Assembly (NCBI RefSeq): GCF_026343185.1
Contig: NZ_JAPEMA010000001.1
Coordinates: 2,976,001 to 3,040,000 of the forward strand
DNA length: 64,000 nucleotides
Source of the DNA: Streptomyces sp. NBC_00091
Lineage (GTDB): Bacteria > Actinomycetota > Actinomycetes > Streptomycetales > Streptomycetaceae
Reading direction: 5' to 3'
The notes beneath the pieces were generated by a model. That model was not told where the DNA came from. It did not search any database and saw nothing but the letters and a program-made list of their open reading frames with translations. The stretch's first letter is position 1. Every line of letters begins with the position of its first letter. Below are positions 1-7,921 of this stretch, in pieces. Both the position numbers and the translations under genes were made by a program.

Positions 1-15
1 CCACAGGAGGTTGTC

Positions 16-213
16 ATGAGGATCATCGGCTTTCTTGTACGGGTGGCGGCGAAGGGGCGTGGGCGTGATGCGGGAATGTCGACTTCGGAATACGCCATGG
101 GCACGATCGCGGCGTGTGCGTTCGCCGCGGTTCTGTACAAGGTGGTGACGAGCGACGTGGTCTCGACGGCCCTTCAGTCGACCATCGGGAAGGCGCTCGA
201 TGTGCCCTTCTGA
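16..213 (+). CDS. DUF4244 small pilin-like membrane protein
   Basis: This 65-residue protein has a basic N-terminus, the segment MSTSEYAMGTIAA and then one hydrophobic helix. That layout is typical of the short Flp-pilin-like DUF4244 proteins in actinobacterial Tad loci. The ATG follows an AGGAGG ribosome site at 5-10. The next gene starts inside its 3' end (positions 200-213), so the two are translationally linked. The tadA/B/C-type secretion genes would lie left of the window. It is probably a membrane-anchored pilin subunit; that role is inferred from family and context. Confidence 0.75.
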   Translation: MRIIGFLVRVAAKGRGRDAGMSTSEYAMGTIAACAFAAVLYKVVTSDVVSTALQSTIGKALDVPF

Positions 214-577
214 GCGAAAGCGGCCGGGAATCGGGGACCGGGGTTATGTGACGGCGGAGGCGGCCGTGGTCATTCCGGCGCTGGTGCTGTTCGCGGCGCT
301 GCTGGTGTGGGCGCTGATGGCGGCGGCCGCGCAGATCCGGTGCGTGGACGCCGCCCGGGCGGGTGCCCGGGCCGCGGCCCGCTCCGAGCCCGCGGAGGCG
401 GCGCTGGCTGCGGCCAGGGCGGCCGCCCCGGCGGGGGCGGAGGTGGAGCTGGAGCGGTCGGGTGACCTGTGGCGGGTCCGGGTGGCCGCTCCGGCTCCCG
501 GGCCGGGTGGGCTGCCGGTGCGGCTCGGGGCGCAGGCGGTTGCCCTGGCGGAGGACAGCGTGGGGCCGCCGCCATGA
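200..577 (+). CDS. TadE-family pilus assembly protein
   Basis: This 125-residue protein carries the TadE signature near its N-terminus (GYVTAEAAVVIPALVLF), a conserved Glu followed by a single transmembrane helix. The rest is a short Ala/Arg-rich extracytoplasmic part with one Cys (CVDAARAG). TadE-like proteins are minor pseudopilins of Tad/Flp pili. It starts 14 bases before the end of the preceding gene and shares an ATGA overlap with the next one, so the three form one translational unit. The exact ATG is plausible but not fixed by a strong ribosome site. Confidence 0.8.
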   Translation: MCPSERKRPGIGDRGYVTAEAAVVIPALVLFAALLVWALMAAAAQIRCVDAARAGARAAARSEPAEAALAAARAAAPAGAEVELERSGDLWRVRVAAPAPGPGGLPVRLGAQAVALAEDSVGPPP

Positions 578-978
578 GCCGGGACCGGGGCCGGCACCGA
601 GGCCGGGACCGGGACCGGGGGTCCGCGACGGTGTGGGCCACCGTGGTGGCCGCGCTGCTGGTGGCGGTGTTCGGGGGTGTGCTGCTGCTCGGCCAGGCCG
701 TGGTGGCCCGCCACCGGGCGGGCGCGGCGGCCGATCTGGCGGCCCTGGCGGCTGCCGCGACCTGGGCGCACGGCCCCGAGGCGGCTTGTGCGGCGGCCCG
801 GCGGGTGGCCGGGGCCCAGGGGGCGGTGCTGGCGGACTGCCGGGTCGGCGGCGAGGTGGCCGAGGTCAGGGCCGCCGTCCGGGCCGGGCCCTTCGCCCCT
901 GAGGTCCCGGCCCGGGCGGGACCCCCGGAGGCCGCCGTGCCCGGGCCGGTCAGGGCGCCGGGGAGAGGAGGCGGGTGA
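574..978 (+). CDS. TadE/Rv3654c-like secreted or membrane protein
   Basis: This is a 134-residue protein with a charged N-terminus, one hydrophobic helix (VWATVVAALLVAVFGGVLLL), an Ala-rich stretch (DLAALAAAATWA) and a Pro/Ala-rich tail. It matches the actinobacterial helicase-neighbourhood TadE-like family (Rv3654c type). The ATG at 574 overlaps the preceding stop as ATGA, which decides the start over the longer frame opening at 469. Its last 29 bases overlap the end of the convergent helicase gene. It is probably a minor pilin-like component of the Tad system. Confidence 0.7.
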   Translation: MSRDRGRHRGRDRDRGSATVWATVVAALLVAVFGGVLLLGQAVVARHRAGAAADLAALAAAATWAHGPEAACAAARRVAGAQGAVLADCRVGGEVAEVRAAVRAGPFAPEVPARAGPPEAAVPGPVRAPGRGGG

Positions 979-3397
979 GGAGGCGTACGGCGCCGCGCTT
1001 GTGGAGGGGGTCGTTGCCGTTGCCGCACTTGGGGGACTGGATGCAGGAGGGGCAGCCCGCCTCGCACTCGCAGGCGGCGATGGCGTCCCGGGTGGCCGTC
1101 AGCCAGGCCCTGGCCGTGTGGAAGGCCCGCTCCGCGAAGCCGGCGCCGCCCGGGTGGCCGTCGTACACGAACACCGTGGGCAGCAGGGTGTCCGGATGCA
1201 GGGGGACGGAGACCCCGCCGATGTCCCAGCGGTCGCAGGTGGCGAACAGCGGGAGCAGGCCGATGGAGGCGTGCTCGGCGGCGTGCAGGGCGCCGCCGAG
1301 GATCTCCGGGTTGATCCGGGCCTCGTCGAGCTGGTCCTCGGTCACCGTCCACCACACGGCCCGGGTGCGCAGGGTGCGCGGGGGCAGGTCCAGCTTGGCC
1401 TCGCCGAGCACCTCGCCGGTGATCAGCTTGCGGCGCAGGTAGGAGACGACCTGGTTGGTGACCTCGACGGAACCGAAGCAGAGCCGGGCCGCGCCCCACG
1501 GGATCTCGGTCTCGGTCTCCAGGATGGAGATGGAGGTGGTGTCGCGGGCGGTGGTGGAGTACGGCGGGTCGGCCTCCTCGACGAGGGCGGCGGAATCCTC
1601 CAGGTCCAGGTGTTTCACCAGGTAGGTGCGGCCCTGGTGGAGGTGGACGGCGCCGTCGTGGACGGCGGTGTGGGAGGCGGACTCGTCGACGGTGCCCAGC
1701 AGCCGGCCGGTGGAGGCCTCCACGATCTGCACCGGGCGGCCCCCGCCGCCGCGGATGTCGGTCAGGTCCGAGGCCCGCTCCCGGCGGGTCCAGTGCCAGG
1801 CCGTGGCCCGGCGCCGCAGCAGCTTCGCCGCCTCCAGCTGCGGCAGGAGCCCGCGCGCGGCCGGGCCGAAGAGGTCCAGGTCGGGCTCGGTCAGGGGCAG
1901 CTCCGCGGCGGCCGCGCACAGGTGCGGGGCCAGCACGTACGGGTTGTCGGGGTCCAGGACGGTGGCCTCCACCGGCTGCCGGAACAGGGCCTCGGGGTGG
2001 TGGACCAGGTAGGTGTCCAGAGGGTCGTCCCGGGCGATCAGGACGGCCAGGGCGCCCTGCCCCGAGCGTCCGGCGCGCCCGGCCTGCTGCCACAGCGAGG
2101 CCCGGGTGCCCGGGTAGCCGGTGATCAGCACGGCGTCCAGGCCGGACACGTCCACGCCCAGCTCCAGGGCGGTGGTCGCGGCCAGTCCCAGCAGTTCCCC
2201 GGAGTGCAGGGCCCGCTCCAGGGCCCGCCGCTCCTCGGGCAGGTAGCCGCCCCGGTAGGCGGCGACCCGCCGGGGCAGGGACCGGTCCACCGCGGCGAGC
2301 CGTTCCTTGGCGATCACGGAGATCAGCTCGGCCCCGCGCCGGGAGCGGACGAAGGCCACGGTCCGGACCCCCTGCAGGACCAGGTCGGTCAGCAGCTCGG
2401 CGGTCTCGGCGGTGGCGGTACGGCGCACCGGGGCGCCCCTCTCGCCCTTGAGGTCGGTCAGCGGCGGCTCCCACAGGGCGAAGACCACCTCGCCGCGCGG
2501 GGAGGCGTCGTCGGTGATCTCGGTGACCGGCACGCCGGTCAGCCGGGACGCGGCGGCCGCCGGGTCGCTGGCGGTGGCGGAGGCCAGCAGGAAGACCGGC
2601 TCGGAGCCGTAGCGGGCGCACAGCCGCCGCAGCCGCCGCAGGACCTGGGCGACGTGGGACCCGAACACCCCGCGGTAGCTGTGGCACTCGTCGATGACGA
2701 CGTAGCGCAGGGCCTTCAGGAAGGAGGACCAGCGGGGATGGGAGGGCAGGATCCCCCGGTGCAGCATGTCGGGGTTGGTCAGCACGTAGTTGGCGTACTG
2801 GCGCACCCACTCGCGCTCCTCGACGGGGGTGTCCCCGTCGTACACGGCGGGACGTACGGCGTTCTTCAGGGGTGCGGCCAGCTCCCGGACGGCCCGCCGC
2901 TGGTCGGCGGCCAGAGCCTTGGTCGGGGCCAGGTAGAGGGCGGTCGCACCCCGCCCGTTCGGTGCCTCGGCGCCGTCCGCGAGGGCGGACAGCACGGGGG
3001 CCAGGTAGGCCAGGGACTTGCCGGAGGCGGTTCCGGTGGCGACGACGACGGACTCGCCGTCCAGGGCGAGCTCGGCGGCCGCGGCCTGGTGTTCCCACGG
3101 ATGGTCGATCCCCGCGGCCCGGATCGCGGCTACGACATCCGTTCGGATGCGATGGGGCCAGACCGCATGACGGCCCTCCCGAGGGGGCAAGTGCTCCGTA
3201 TGGGTGATGCGCGCAGCACGGGAAGGCCCTCGTGACAGGCGGTCCAGGACCATGCCAGGAGTGGGTCTTGGGTCCGCCGGTACCGTGGGCGGACCGGGGC
3301 GGTGAGTGTTGGCCATTGGAACCGAGTGTGTCACTGGCGTGCGGGACAATGGTCCCAAGGCGTCGTGCGCGCCTGCCGGTAAGTGATTGAATGCCAT
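950..3397 (-). CDS. DEAD/DEAH-box helicase with DUF1998 (SftH/MrfA/Hrq1 type)
   Basis: This 815-residue superfamily 2 helicase has Walker A ATGTASGKS, motif II DECH (VVIDECHSY), motif III SAT (LLASATAS), and motif VI-like QQAGRAGRSG in the second RecA domain. The C-terminal DUF1998 domain ends in a Cys cluster (CECEAGCPSCIQSPKCGNGN). This is the layout of mycobacterial SftH and Bacillus MrfA, 3'-to-5' translocases linked to DNA repair. It diverges from bldG with only 82 bases between the starts, so the promoters must overlap or be very close. It is convergent with the TadE-like genes. An alternative start lies at residue 28 (MANTHRPG). Confidence 0.9.
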   Translation of the reverse strand: MAFNHLPAGAHDALGPLSRTPVTHSVPMANTHRPGPPTVPADPRPTPGMVLDRLSRGPSRAARITHTEHLPPREGRHAVWPHRIRTDVVAAIRAAGIDHPWEHQAAAAELALDGESVVVATGTASGKSLAYLAPVLSALADGAEAPNGRGATALYLAPTKALAADQRRAVRELAAPLKNAVRPAVYDGDTPVEEREWVRQYANYVLTNPDMLHRGILPSHPRWSSFLKALRYVVIDECHSYRGVFGSHVAQVLRRLRRLCARYGSEPVFLLASATASDPAAAASRLTGVPVTEITDDASPRGEVVFALWEPPLTDLKGERGAPVRRTATAETAELLTDLVLQGVRTVAFVRSRRGAELISVIAKERLAAVDRSLPRRVAAYRGGYLPEERRALERALHSGELLGLAATTALELGVDVSGLDAVLITGYPGTRASLWQQAGRAGRSGQGALAVLIARDDPLDTYLVHHPEALFRQPVEATVLDPDNPYVLAPHLCAAAAELPLTEPDLDLFGPAARGLLPQLEAAKLLRRRATAWHWTRRERASDLTDIRGGGGRPVQIVEASTGRLLGTVDESASHTAVHDGAVHLHQGRTYLVKHLDLEDSAALVEEADPPYSTTARDTTSISILETETEIPWGAARLCFGSVEVTNQVVSYLRRKLITGEVLGEAKLDLPPRTLRTRAVWWTVTEDQLDEARINPEILGGALHAAEHASIGLLPLFATCDRWDIGGVSVPLHPDTLLPTVFVYDGHPGGAGFAERAFHTARAWLTATRDAIAACECEAGCPSCIQSPKCGNGNDPLHKRGAVRLLTRLLSPAP

Positions 3398-3479
3398 CGC
3401 GGCAGCCGATCCCCTCCCCTACCTTCGGGTGGGGAGGCCCCTGGGGGGCGCCGCTCGATAGCAAGGTGCTGGAGGATCC

Positions 3480-3821
3480 GTGGACCTGTCCCTGTCGACT
3501 CGCACTGTCGGCGACCGCACGGTCGTAGAGGTCGGTGGCGAGATTGATGTGTATACCGCGCCCAAGCTGCGCGAGCAGTTGGTGGAGTTGGTGAACGACG
3601 GCAGCTACCACCTGGTTGTCGACATGGAGCGAGTGGACTTCCTCGACTCCACCGGCCTCGGTGTGCTCGTGGGAGGCCTCAAGCGCGTGCGCGCGCACGA
3701 GGGCTCGCTGCGTCTGGTCTGCAACCAGGAGCGCATCCTGAAGATCTTCAGGATCACCGGTCTGACCAAGGTGTTCCCGATCCACACCTCGGTGGAAGAC
3801 GCCGTTCAGGCCACCGACTGA
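3480..3821 (+). CDS. bldG: Anti-sigma factor antagonist BldG
   Basis: This is a 113-residue STAS-domain protein. The phosphorylatable serine is Ser57 in [13 protein letters not shown], the usual site for anti-anti-sigma factors. Length and sequence fit Streptomyces BldG, which is needed for aerial mycelium formation and antibiotic production. The start is GTG at 3480, preceded by GGAGG at 3471-3475. The next gene is its cognate anti-sigma-type ATPase, 103 bases downstream, as in S. coelicolor (SCO3549-SCO3548). The gene is presumably transcribed from the short gap it shares with the divergent helicase gene. Confidence 0.96.
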   Translation: MDLSLSTRTVGDRTVVEVGGEIDVYTAPKLREQLVELVNDGSYHLVVDMERVDFLDSTGLGVLVGGLKRVRAHEGSLRLVCNQERILKIFRITGLTKVFPIHTSVEDAVQATD

Positions 3822-3924
3822 CGTACGGCTCCGGTTACCGAGGAGCCGACGAGGAGCGGGGGTACCGGGCCATGGGCGGTCCGGGCCCCTGTCAAGGCAC
3901 GCCCGTAGTCCGAGGGGGACGCTC

Positions 3925-4365
3925 ATGGCCACCGTTGAACTGCGCTTCAGCGCCCAGCCCGAACACGTCCGGACGGCCCGCCTCGTCGCGGCCGCCGTGG
4001 CGCGTCGGGCGGGGGTGGAGGAAGCCGTCCTCGACGAGGTCCGCCTCGCCGTGGGCGAGGCCTGTTCGCGCGCCGTCGGACTGCACCGCAGCAACGGGCT
4101 GACCGCGCCCGTCCGGGTCGTGCTGACCGAGGAGGAGAAGGTGTTCTCCATCGAGGTGGGCGACGAGGTTCCCGGGCCGGCCGGCGGCTTTGCCGGGTCG
4201 GTGCCGGGCATCGCCGCCGCCCTGGACCCGGATGCCGACGGGGAGGACGAGATGGGCCTCGCGGTGATCAGCGGGCTCGTCGACGACGTCTCCGTGACCA
4301 GTGGGGAATCGGGCGGAACGATCCGGATGAGCTGGCCCGTCGCCGGGGTCTCCGAGCTTCCGTAG
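3925..4365 (+). CDS. BldG-partner anti-sigma factor, GHKL ATPase fold (SCO3548 type)
   Basis: This 146-residue HATPase_c protein of the SpoIIAB/RsbW class lies directly downstream of bldG. In S. coelicolor the equivalent protein binds BldG and antagonises it. The N-box region reads VRLAVGEACSRAVGLH: the catalytic Glu is present, but the usual Asn a few residues later is not obvious (CSRAV). The glycine-rich part is abbreviated to EMGLAVISGLVDDV, so kinase activity may be weak or atypical. The ATG at 3925 has GAGGGGG about 8 bases upstream. A strong terminator follows at 4418, closing a bldG-anti-sigma operon. Confidence 0.88.
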   Translation: MATVELRFSAQPEHVRTARLVAAAVARRAGVEEAVLDEVRLAVGEACSRAVGLHRSNGLTAPVRVVLTEEEKVFSIEVGDEVPGPAGGFAGSVPGIAAALDPDADGEDEMGLAVISGLVDDVSVTSGESGGTIRMSWPVAGVSELP

Positions 4366-4381
4366 CACCCTTCCTGTCGTA

Positions 4382-4414
4382 TCTTCCGATCTTTATCACG
4401 TCTTCCGATCTTTA
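4382..4414. repeat. 14-bp direct repeat after the anti-sigma gene
   Basis: TCTTCCGATCTTTA occurs at 4382-4395 and again exactly at 4401-4414, separated by 5 bases. It lies between the stop codon of the anti-sigma gene and its terminator. It may be a regulator site or simple slippage; nothing else supports a function. Confidence 0.6.
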
Positions 4415-4417
4415 CCG

Positions 4418-4442
4418 AGGCCCTGCTGAGCAGGGCCTTTTT
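4418..4442 (+). terminator. Rho-independent terminator of the bldG operon
   Basis: A perfect 9-bp stem (AGGCCCTGC/GCAGGGCCT) with a 3-base loop is followed by a run of five T. This is an unusually canonical terminator for this GC-rich genome. Confidence 0.9.
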
Positions 4443-4642
4443 CATTTCCCCGGGAAATCCTCCGGATCGCTGACCGGTCGTCAATGCCTTTGCCCCATTA
4501 CCTCTTTCGAGGGTAATGGAGTGACGTGATCTATTGCTGAGGAGCGAGAGCGCGCCAATTCCGTTCCACGCCCACTGTTTTGATCAGGTCGCGCTCCCTA
4601 CAATCCGTCCACATCTTGAGCTCATCACGTCAAGGAGGACGA

Positions 4643-7045
4643 ATGACGGGGCTCTTCACCCCTATCGCGCCTGATCGCACCAATGATCTGGCAGCCGCAG
4701 TACTCACCGATGACAACCGCCTGATCGTTTTCGTCATCGCGGGAGTCGCCCTGGCCGCGCTCGTCGTCGCGCAGATCCTGGTCCGCCAGGTCCTCGCCGC
4801 CGACGAGGGCACCGACAACATGAAGAAGATCGCAGCGGCCGTGCAGGAAGGCGCCAACGCCTATCTCGGCCGCCAGTTGCGCACCCTCGGCGTCTTCGCC
4901 GTCGTGGTCTTCTTCCTGCTCTTCCTGCTCCCCGCCGACGACTGGACGCAGCGGGCCGGACGTTCCGCCTTCTTCCTCGTCGGCGCCATCTTCTCGGCCG
5001 CCACCGGCTACATCGGCATGCGCCTCGCGGTCCGCGCCAACGTCCGCGTCGCCGCGGCCGCCCGCGAGGCCACCCCCGCCAAGGGCGAACCCGCCAAGGA
5101 CCTGACCGAGGTGGCCCACAAGGCCATGAAGATCGCCTTCCGCACCGGCGGTGTGGTCGGCATGTTCACGGTCGGCCTGGGCCTGCTCGGCGCCTCCTGC
5201 GTCGTCCTGGTCTACGCCGCCGACGCCCCCAAGGTCCTGGAGGGCTTCGGCCTCGGCGCCGCGCTGATCGCGATGTTCATGCGCGTGGGCGGCGGCATCT
5301 TCACCAAGGCCGCCGACGTCGGCGCCGACCTGGTCGGCAAGGTCGAACAGGGCATTCCGGAGGACGATCCGCGCAATGCCGCGACCATCGCCGACAATGT
5401 GGGCGACAACGTCGGCGACTGCGCGGGGATGGCGGCCGACCTCTTCGAGTCCTACGCCGTCACGCTCGTGGCCGCGCTCATCCTCGGCAAGGCCGCCTTC
5501 GGCGACCTGGGTCTGGCCTTCCCGCTGATCGTGCCCGCCATCGGCGTCATCACCGCCATGATCGGCATCTTCGCGGTCGCCCCGCGCCGCTCCGACCGCA
5601 GCGGGATGACCGCGATCAACCGCGGTTTCTTCATCTCCGCCGTGATCTCCCTGGTGCTCGTCGCCATCGCCGTCTACGTGTACCTCCCGGCCACCTACAA
5701 GGAGCTGGTCGGCGTCGAGGACGCGGCCATCGCGAACCACGCCGGGGACCCGCGCGTCCTGGCCGTGGTCGCCGTCGCCATCGGCATCGTGCTCGCGGCC
5801 CTGATCCAGCAGCTCACCGGCTACTTCACCGAGACCAACCGCCGCCCCGTCCGGGACATCGGAAAGTCCTCGCTGACCGGACCCGCCACCGTGATCCTCG
5901 CCGGCATCTCCGTCGGCCTGGAGTCCGCGGTCTACACGGCGCTCCTCATCGGCCTCGGCGTCTACGGGGCCTTCCTGCTCGGCGGCACCTCGATCATGCT
6001 CGCGCTCTTCGCGGTGGCCCTGGCCGGCACCGGCCTGCTCACCACCGTCGGCGTCATCGTCGCGATGGACACCTTCGGCCCGGTCTCGGACAACGCCCAG
6101 GGCATCGCGGAGATGTCCGGCGACGTCGAGGGCGCGGGCGCCCAGGTCCTCACCGACCTGGACGCGGTCGGCAACACCACCAAGGCCATCACCAAGGGCA
6201 TCGCCATCGCCACCGCCGTCCTGGCGGCGGCCGCGCTCTTCGGCTCGTACAACGACGCCATCACCGGCGCGGTCAAGGAAGTCGGTGCCAAGGCCGGGGA
6301 GATGAACCTCAGCCTCGACATCGCCCAGCCCAACAACCTGGTCGGCCTGGTCCTCGGCGCGGCCGTGGTGTTCCTGTTCTCCGGCCTCGCCATCAACGCC
6401 GTCTCCCGCTCCGCGGGCGCCGTCGTCTACGAGGTGCGCCGCCAGTTCCGCGAGCACCCCGGGATCATGGACTACACGGAGAAGCCCGAGTACGGGCGCG
6501 TCGTGGACATCTGCACCAAGGACGCGCTGCGCGAGCTCGCCACGCCCGGCCTGCTCGCCGTGCTCACCCCGATCGCGGTGGGCTTCTCCCTCGGCGTCGG
6601 CGCGCTCGGCTCCTTCCTCGCGGGCGCCATCGGCACCGGCACCCTGATGGCGGTCTTCCTCGCCAACTCCGGTGGCGCGTGGGACAACGCGAAGAAGCTC
6701 GTCGAGGACGGCCACCACGGCGGCAAGGGCAGCGAGGCCCACGCCGCGGTCGTCATCGGCGACACCGTCGGCGACCCGTTCAAGGACACCGCCGGACCGG
6801 CCATCAACCCGCTGCTGAAGGTCATGAACCTGGTGGCCCTGCTGATCGCCCCGGCCGTCGTGCAGTTCAGCTACGGCGCGGACACCAGCCCGACCGTACG
6901 GGCCGTCGTCGCGGTGCTCGCGATCAGCGTGATCGTCGGCGCGGTCTACGTCTCCAAGCGCCGCGGCATCGCCGTCGGCGAGGACGGCGGGAGCGGGGCC
7001 GCCGAGCGCGTGGCCCAGCCGGCCGACCCGGCGGTGGTCTCCTGA
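4643..7045 (+). CDS. hppA: K+-independent H+-translocating pyrophosphatase
   Basis: This is an 800-residue membrane-bound pyrophosphatase with about 16 hydrophobic segments. It couples PPi hydrolysis to proton export. The substrate-site motif is complete (KAADVGADLVGKVE, then IADNVGDNVGDCAGMAADLFESY). A second acidic motif is GDTVGDPFKDTAGPAINPL. GNTTKAITKG carries the Lys and, three residues on, the Thr that mark K+-independent H+-PPases. The ATG at 4643 follows AAGGAGG at 4632-4638, so the longer frame opening at 4580 is not needed. The upstream gap of about 200 bases contains TACAAT at 4599-4604, a possible -10 element. Confidence 0.96.
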   Translation: MTGLFTPIAPDRTNDLAAAVLTDDNRLIVFVIAGVALAALVVAQILVRQVLAADEGTDNMKKIAAAVQEGANAYLGRQLRTLGVFAVVVFFLLFLLPADDWTQRAGRSAFFLVGAIFSAATGYIGMRLAVRANVRVAAAAREATPAKGEPAKDLTEVAHKAMKIAFRTGGVVGMFTVGLGLLGASCVVLVYAADAPKVLEGFGLGAALIAMFMRVGGGIFTKAADVGADLVGKVEQGIPEDDPRNAATIADNVGDNVGDCAGMAADLFESYAVTLVAALILGKAAFGDLGLAFPLIVPAIGVITAMIGIFAVAPRRSDRSGMTAINRGFFISAVISLVLVAIAVYVYLPATYKELVGVEDAAIANHAGDPRVLAVVAVAIGIVLAALIQQLTGYFTETNRRPVRDIGKSSLTGPATVILAGISVGLESAVYTALLIGLGVYGAFLLGGTSIMLALFAVALAGTGLLTTVGVIVAMDTFGPVSDNAQGIAEMSGDVEGAGAQVLTDLDAVGNTTKAITKGIAIATAVLAAAALFGSYNDAITGAVKEVGAKAGEMNLSLDIAQPNNLVGLVLGAAVVFLFSGLAINAVSRSAGAVVYEVRRQFREHPGIMDYTEKPEYGRVVDICTKDALRELATPGLLAVLTPIAVGFSLGVGALGSFLAGAIGTGTLMAVFLANSGGAWDNAKKLVEDGHHGGKGSEAHAAVVIGDTVGDPFKDTAGPAINPLLKVMNLVALLIAPAVVQFSYGADTSPTVRAVVAVLAISVIVGAVYVSKRRGIAVGEDGGSGAAERVAQPADPAVVS

Positions 7046-7230
7046 CCCTCCAGGGCCCCTGAGCCCGGCCCCCGCGGTCCTTCCGGGGCCGCTCGGCTCG
7101 AAGATACGCCCGAACGGCGGACAGGCGGCGCGGACTGACGCGCCGTCTGTCCGCCTTTGTGCGTGCCCGGATGGCCGCCGTGTATCTTCCGGGTATCTTC
7201 CGGCCGAGAGCCTTCGAAGGGACCAATCCG

Positions 7231-7794
7231 GTGAACAAGAAGCTTGCGGCCGCGGTGTCCGGCGGTGCGGTACTGATGCTCGTCCTGTCCGGCTGCGGTG
7301 GCGGGGACGACAACGGCGCCAAGAAGGCCGACGCCTGGGCCAAGACGGTCTGCGACAAGTGGGAGCCAGAGCTCACCAAGATCAAGACCACCAATGACGA
7401 GCTGAAGCGGGTGGCCACCCAGAGCAGCAAGCCCGAGGAGGTCCAGAAGACCGACTCGGAGGCCTTCCAGACCCTCTCCGACGCGTACAAGACCATGGGC
7501 GGCGCCCTGACGGCCGCGGGCGAACCGCCCGTCAAGGACGGCAAGTCCGCCGCGGACTCCGTGGTCAAGAGCTACGGCGAGATCTCCAAGAGCTACACCG
7601 ATCTCAAGACGAAGATCGACGCGCTCGACGCGAAGGACCAGAGCAAGTTCGCGGAGGGCCTCCAGCAGGTCGCAGGGGGCCTGACCGAGGTCGCGGCCAA
7701 CGAGACGGCGGCCAAGGAGAAGCTCAACTCCACCGGCCTCAAGGTGATCTACAGCCAGAAGGGCTGCCAGGTCACGGCGCCCGGCAAGGGCTGA
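7231..7794 (+). CDS. Small secreted lipoprotein, function unknown
   Basis: This 187-residue protein begins with NKKLAAAVSGG, a hydrophobic stretch and the lipobox VLSGC, followed by a glycine/aspartate linker (GGGDDNG). It should be lipidated and surface-anchored. The mature part is helical and rich in Lys, Glu and Thr, with two further Cys (TVCDKWE and KGCQVT) that could form a disulfide. The start is GTG at 7231 with GAAGGGA at 7216-7222; the longer frame opening at 7159 would spoil the signal peptide. No catalytic motif was recognised. Confidence 0.8.
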   Translation: MNKKLAAAVSGGAVLMLVLSGCGGGDDNGAKKADAWAKTVCDKWEPELTKIKTTNDELKRVATQSSKPEEVQKTDSEAFQTLSDAYKTMGGALTAAGEPPVKDGKSAADSVVKSYGEISKSYTDLKTKIDALDAKDQSKFAEGLQQVAGGLTEVAANETAAKEKLNSTGLKVIYSQKGCQVTAPGKG

Positions 7795-7921
7795 CCTCCG
7801 CGCTCGCGCGCCCCCGCGCGCCCTCGCGCCGCCCCGGGCGGCCGGATCCCGAACGGACCCGGCCGCCCCTCGCGCGCCGAGGCTCGTACGGATTGTCGGC
7901 GCCAGCGGCCACAATGGAAGG

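Noticed and set aside
270..4484. Very long open frame on the minus strand across the helicase, bldG and its partner
   Set aside because: It is Arg/Pro/Gly-rich, has no recognisable domain and runs antisense or out of frame to well-supported genes. Such frames are expected in high-GC DNA.
4576..4604. Promoter for hppA with TACAAT as -10
   Set aside because: The -10 is reasonable but no -35 with correct spacing is convincing (TTTTGA gives a spacing of 15), so it is only mentioned in the hppA entry.
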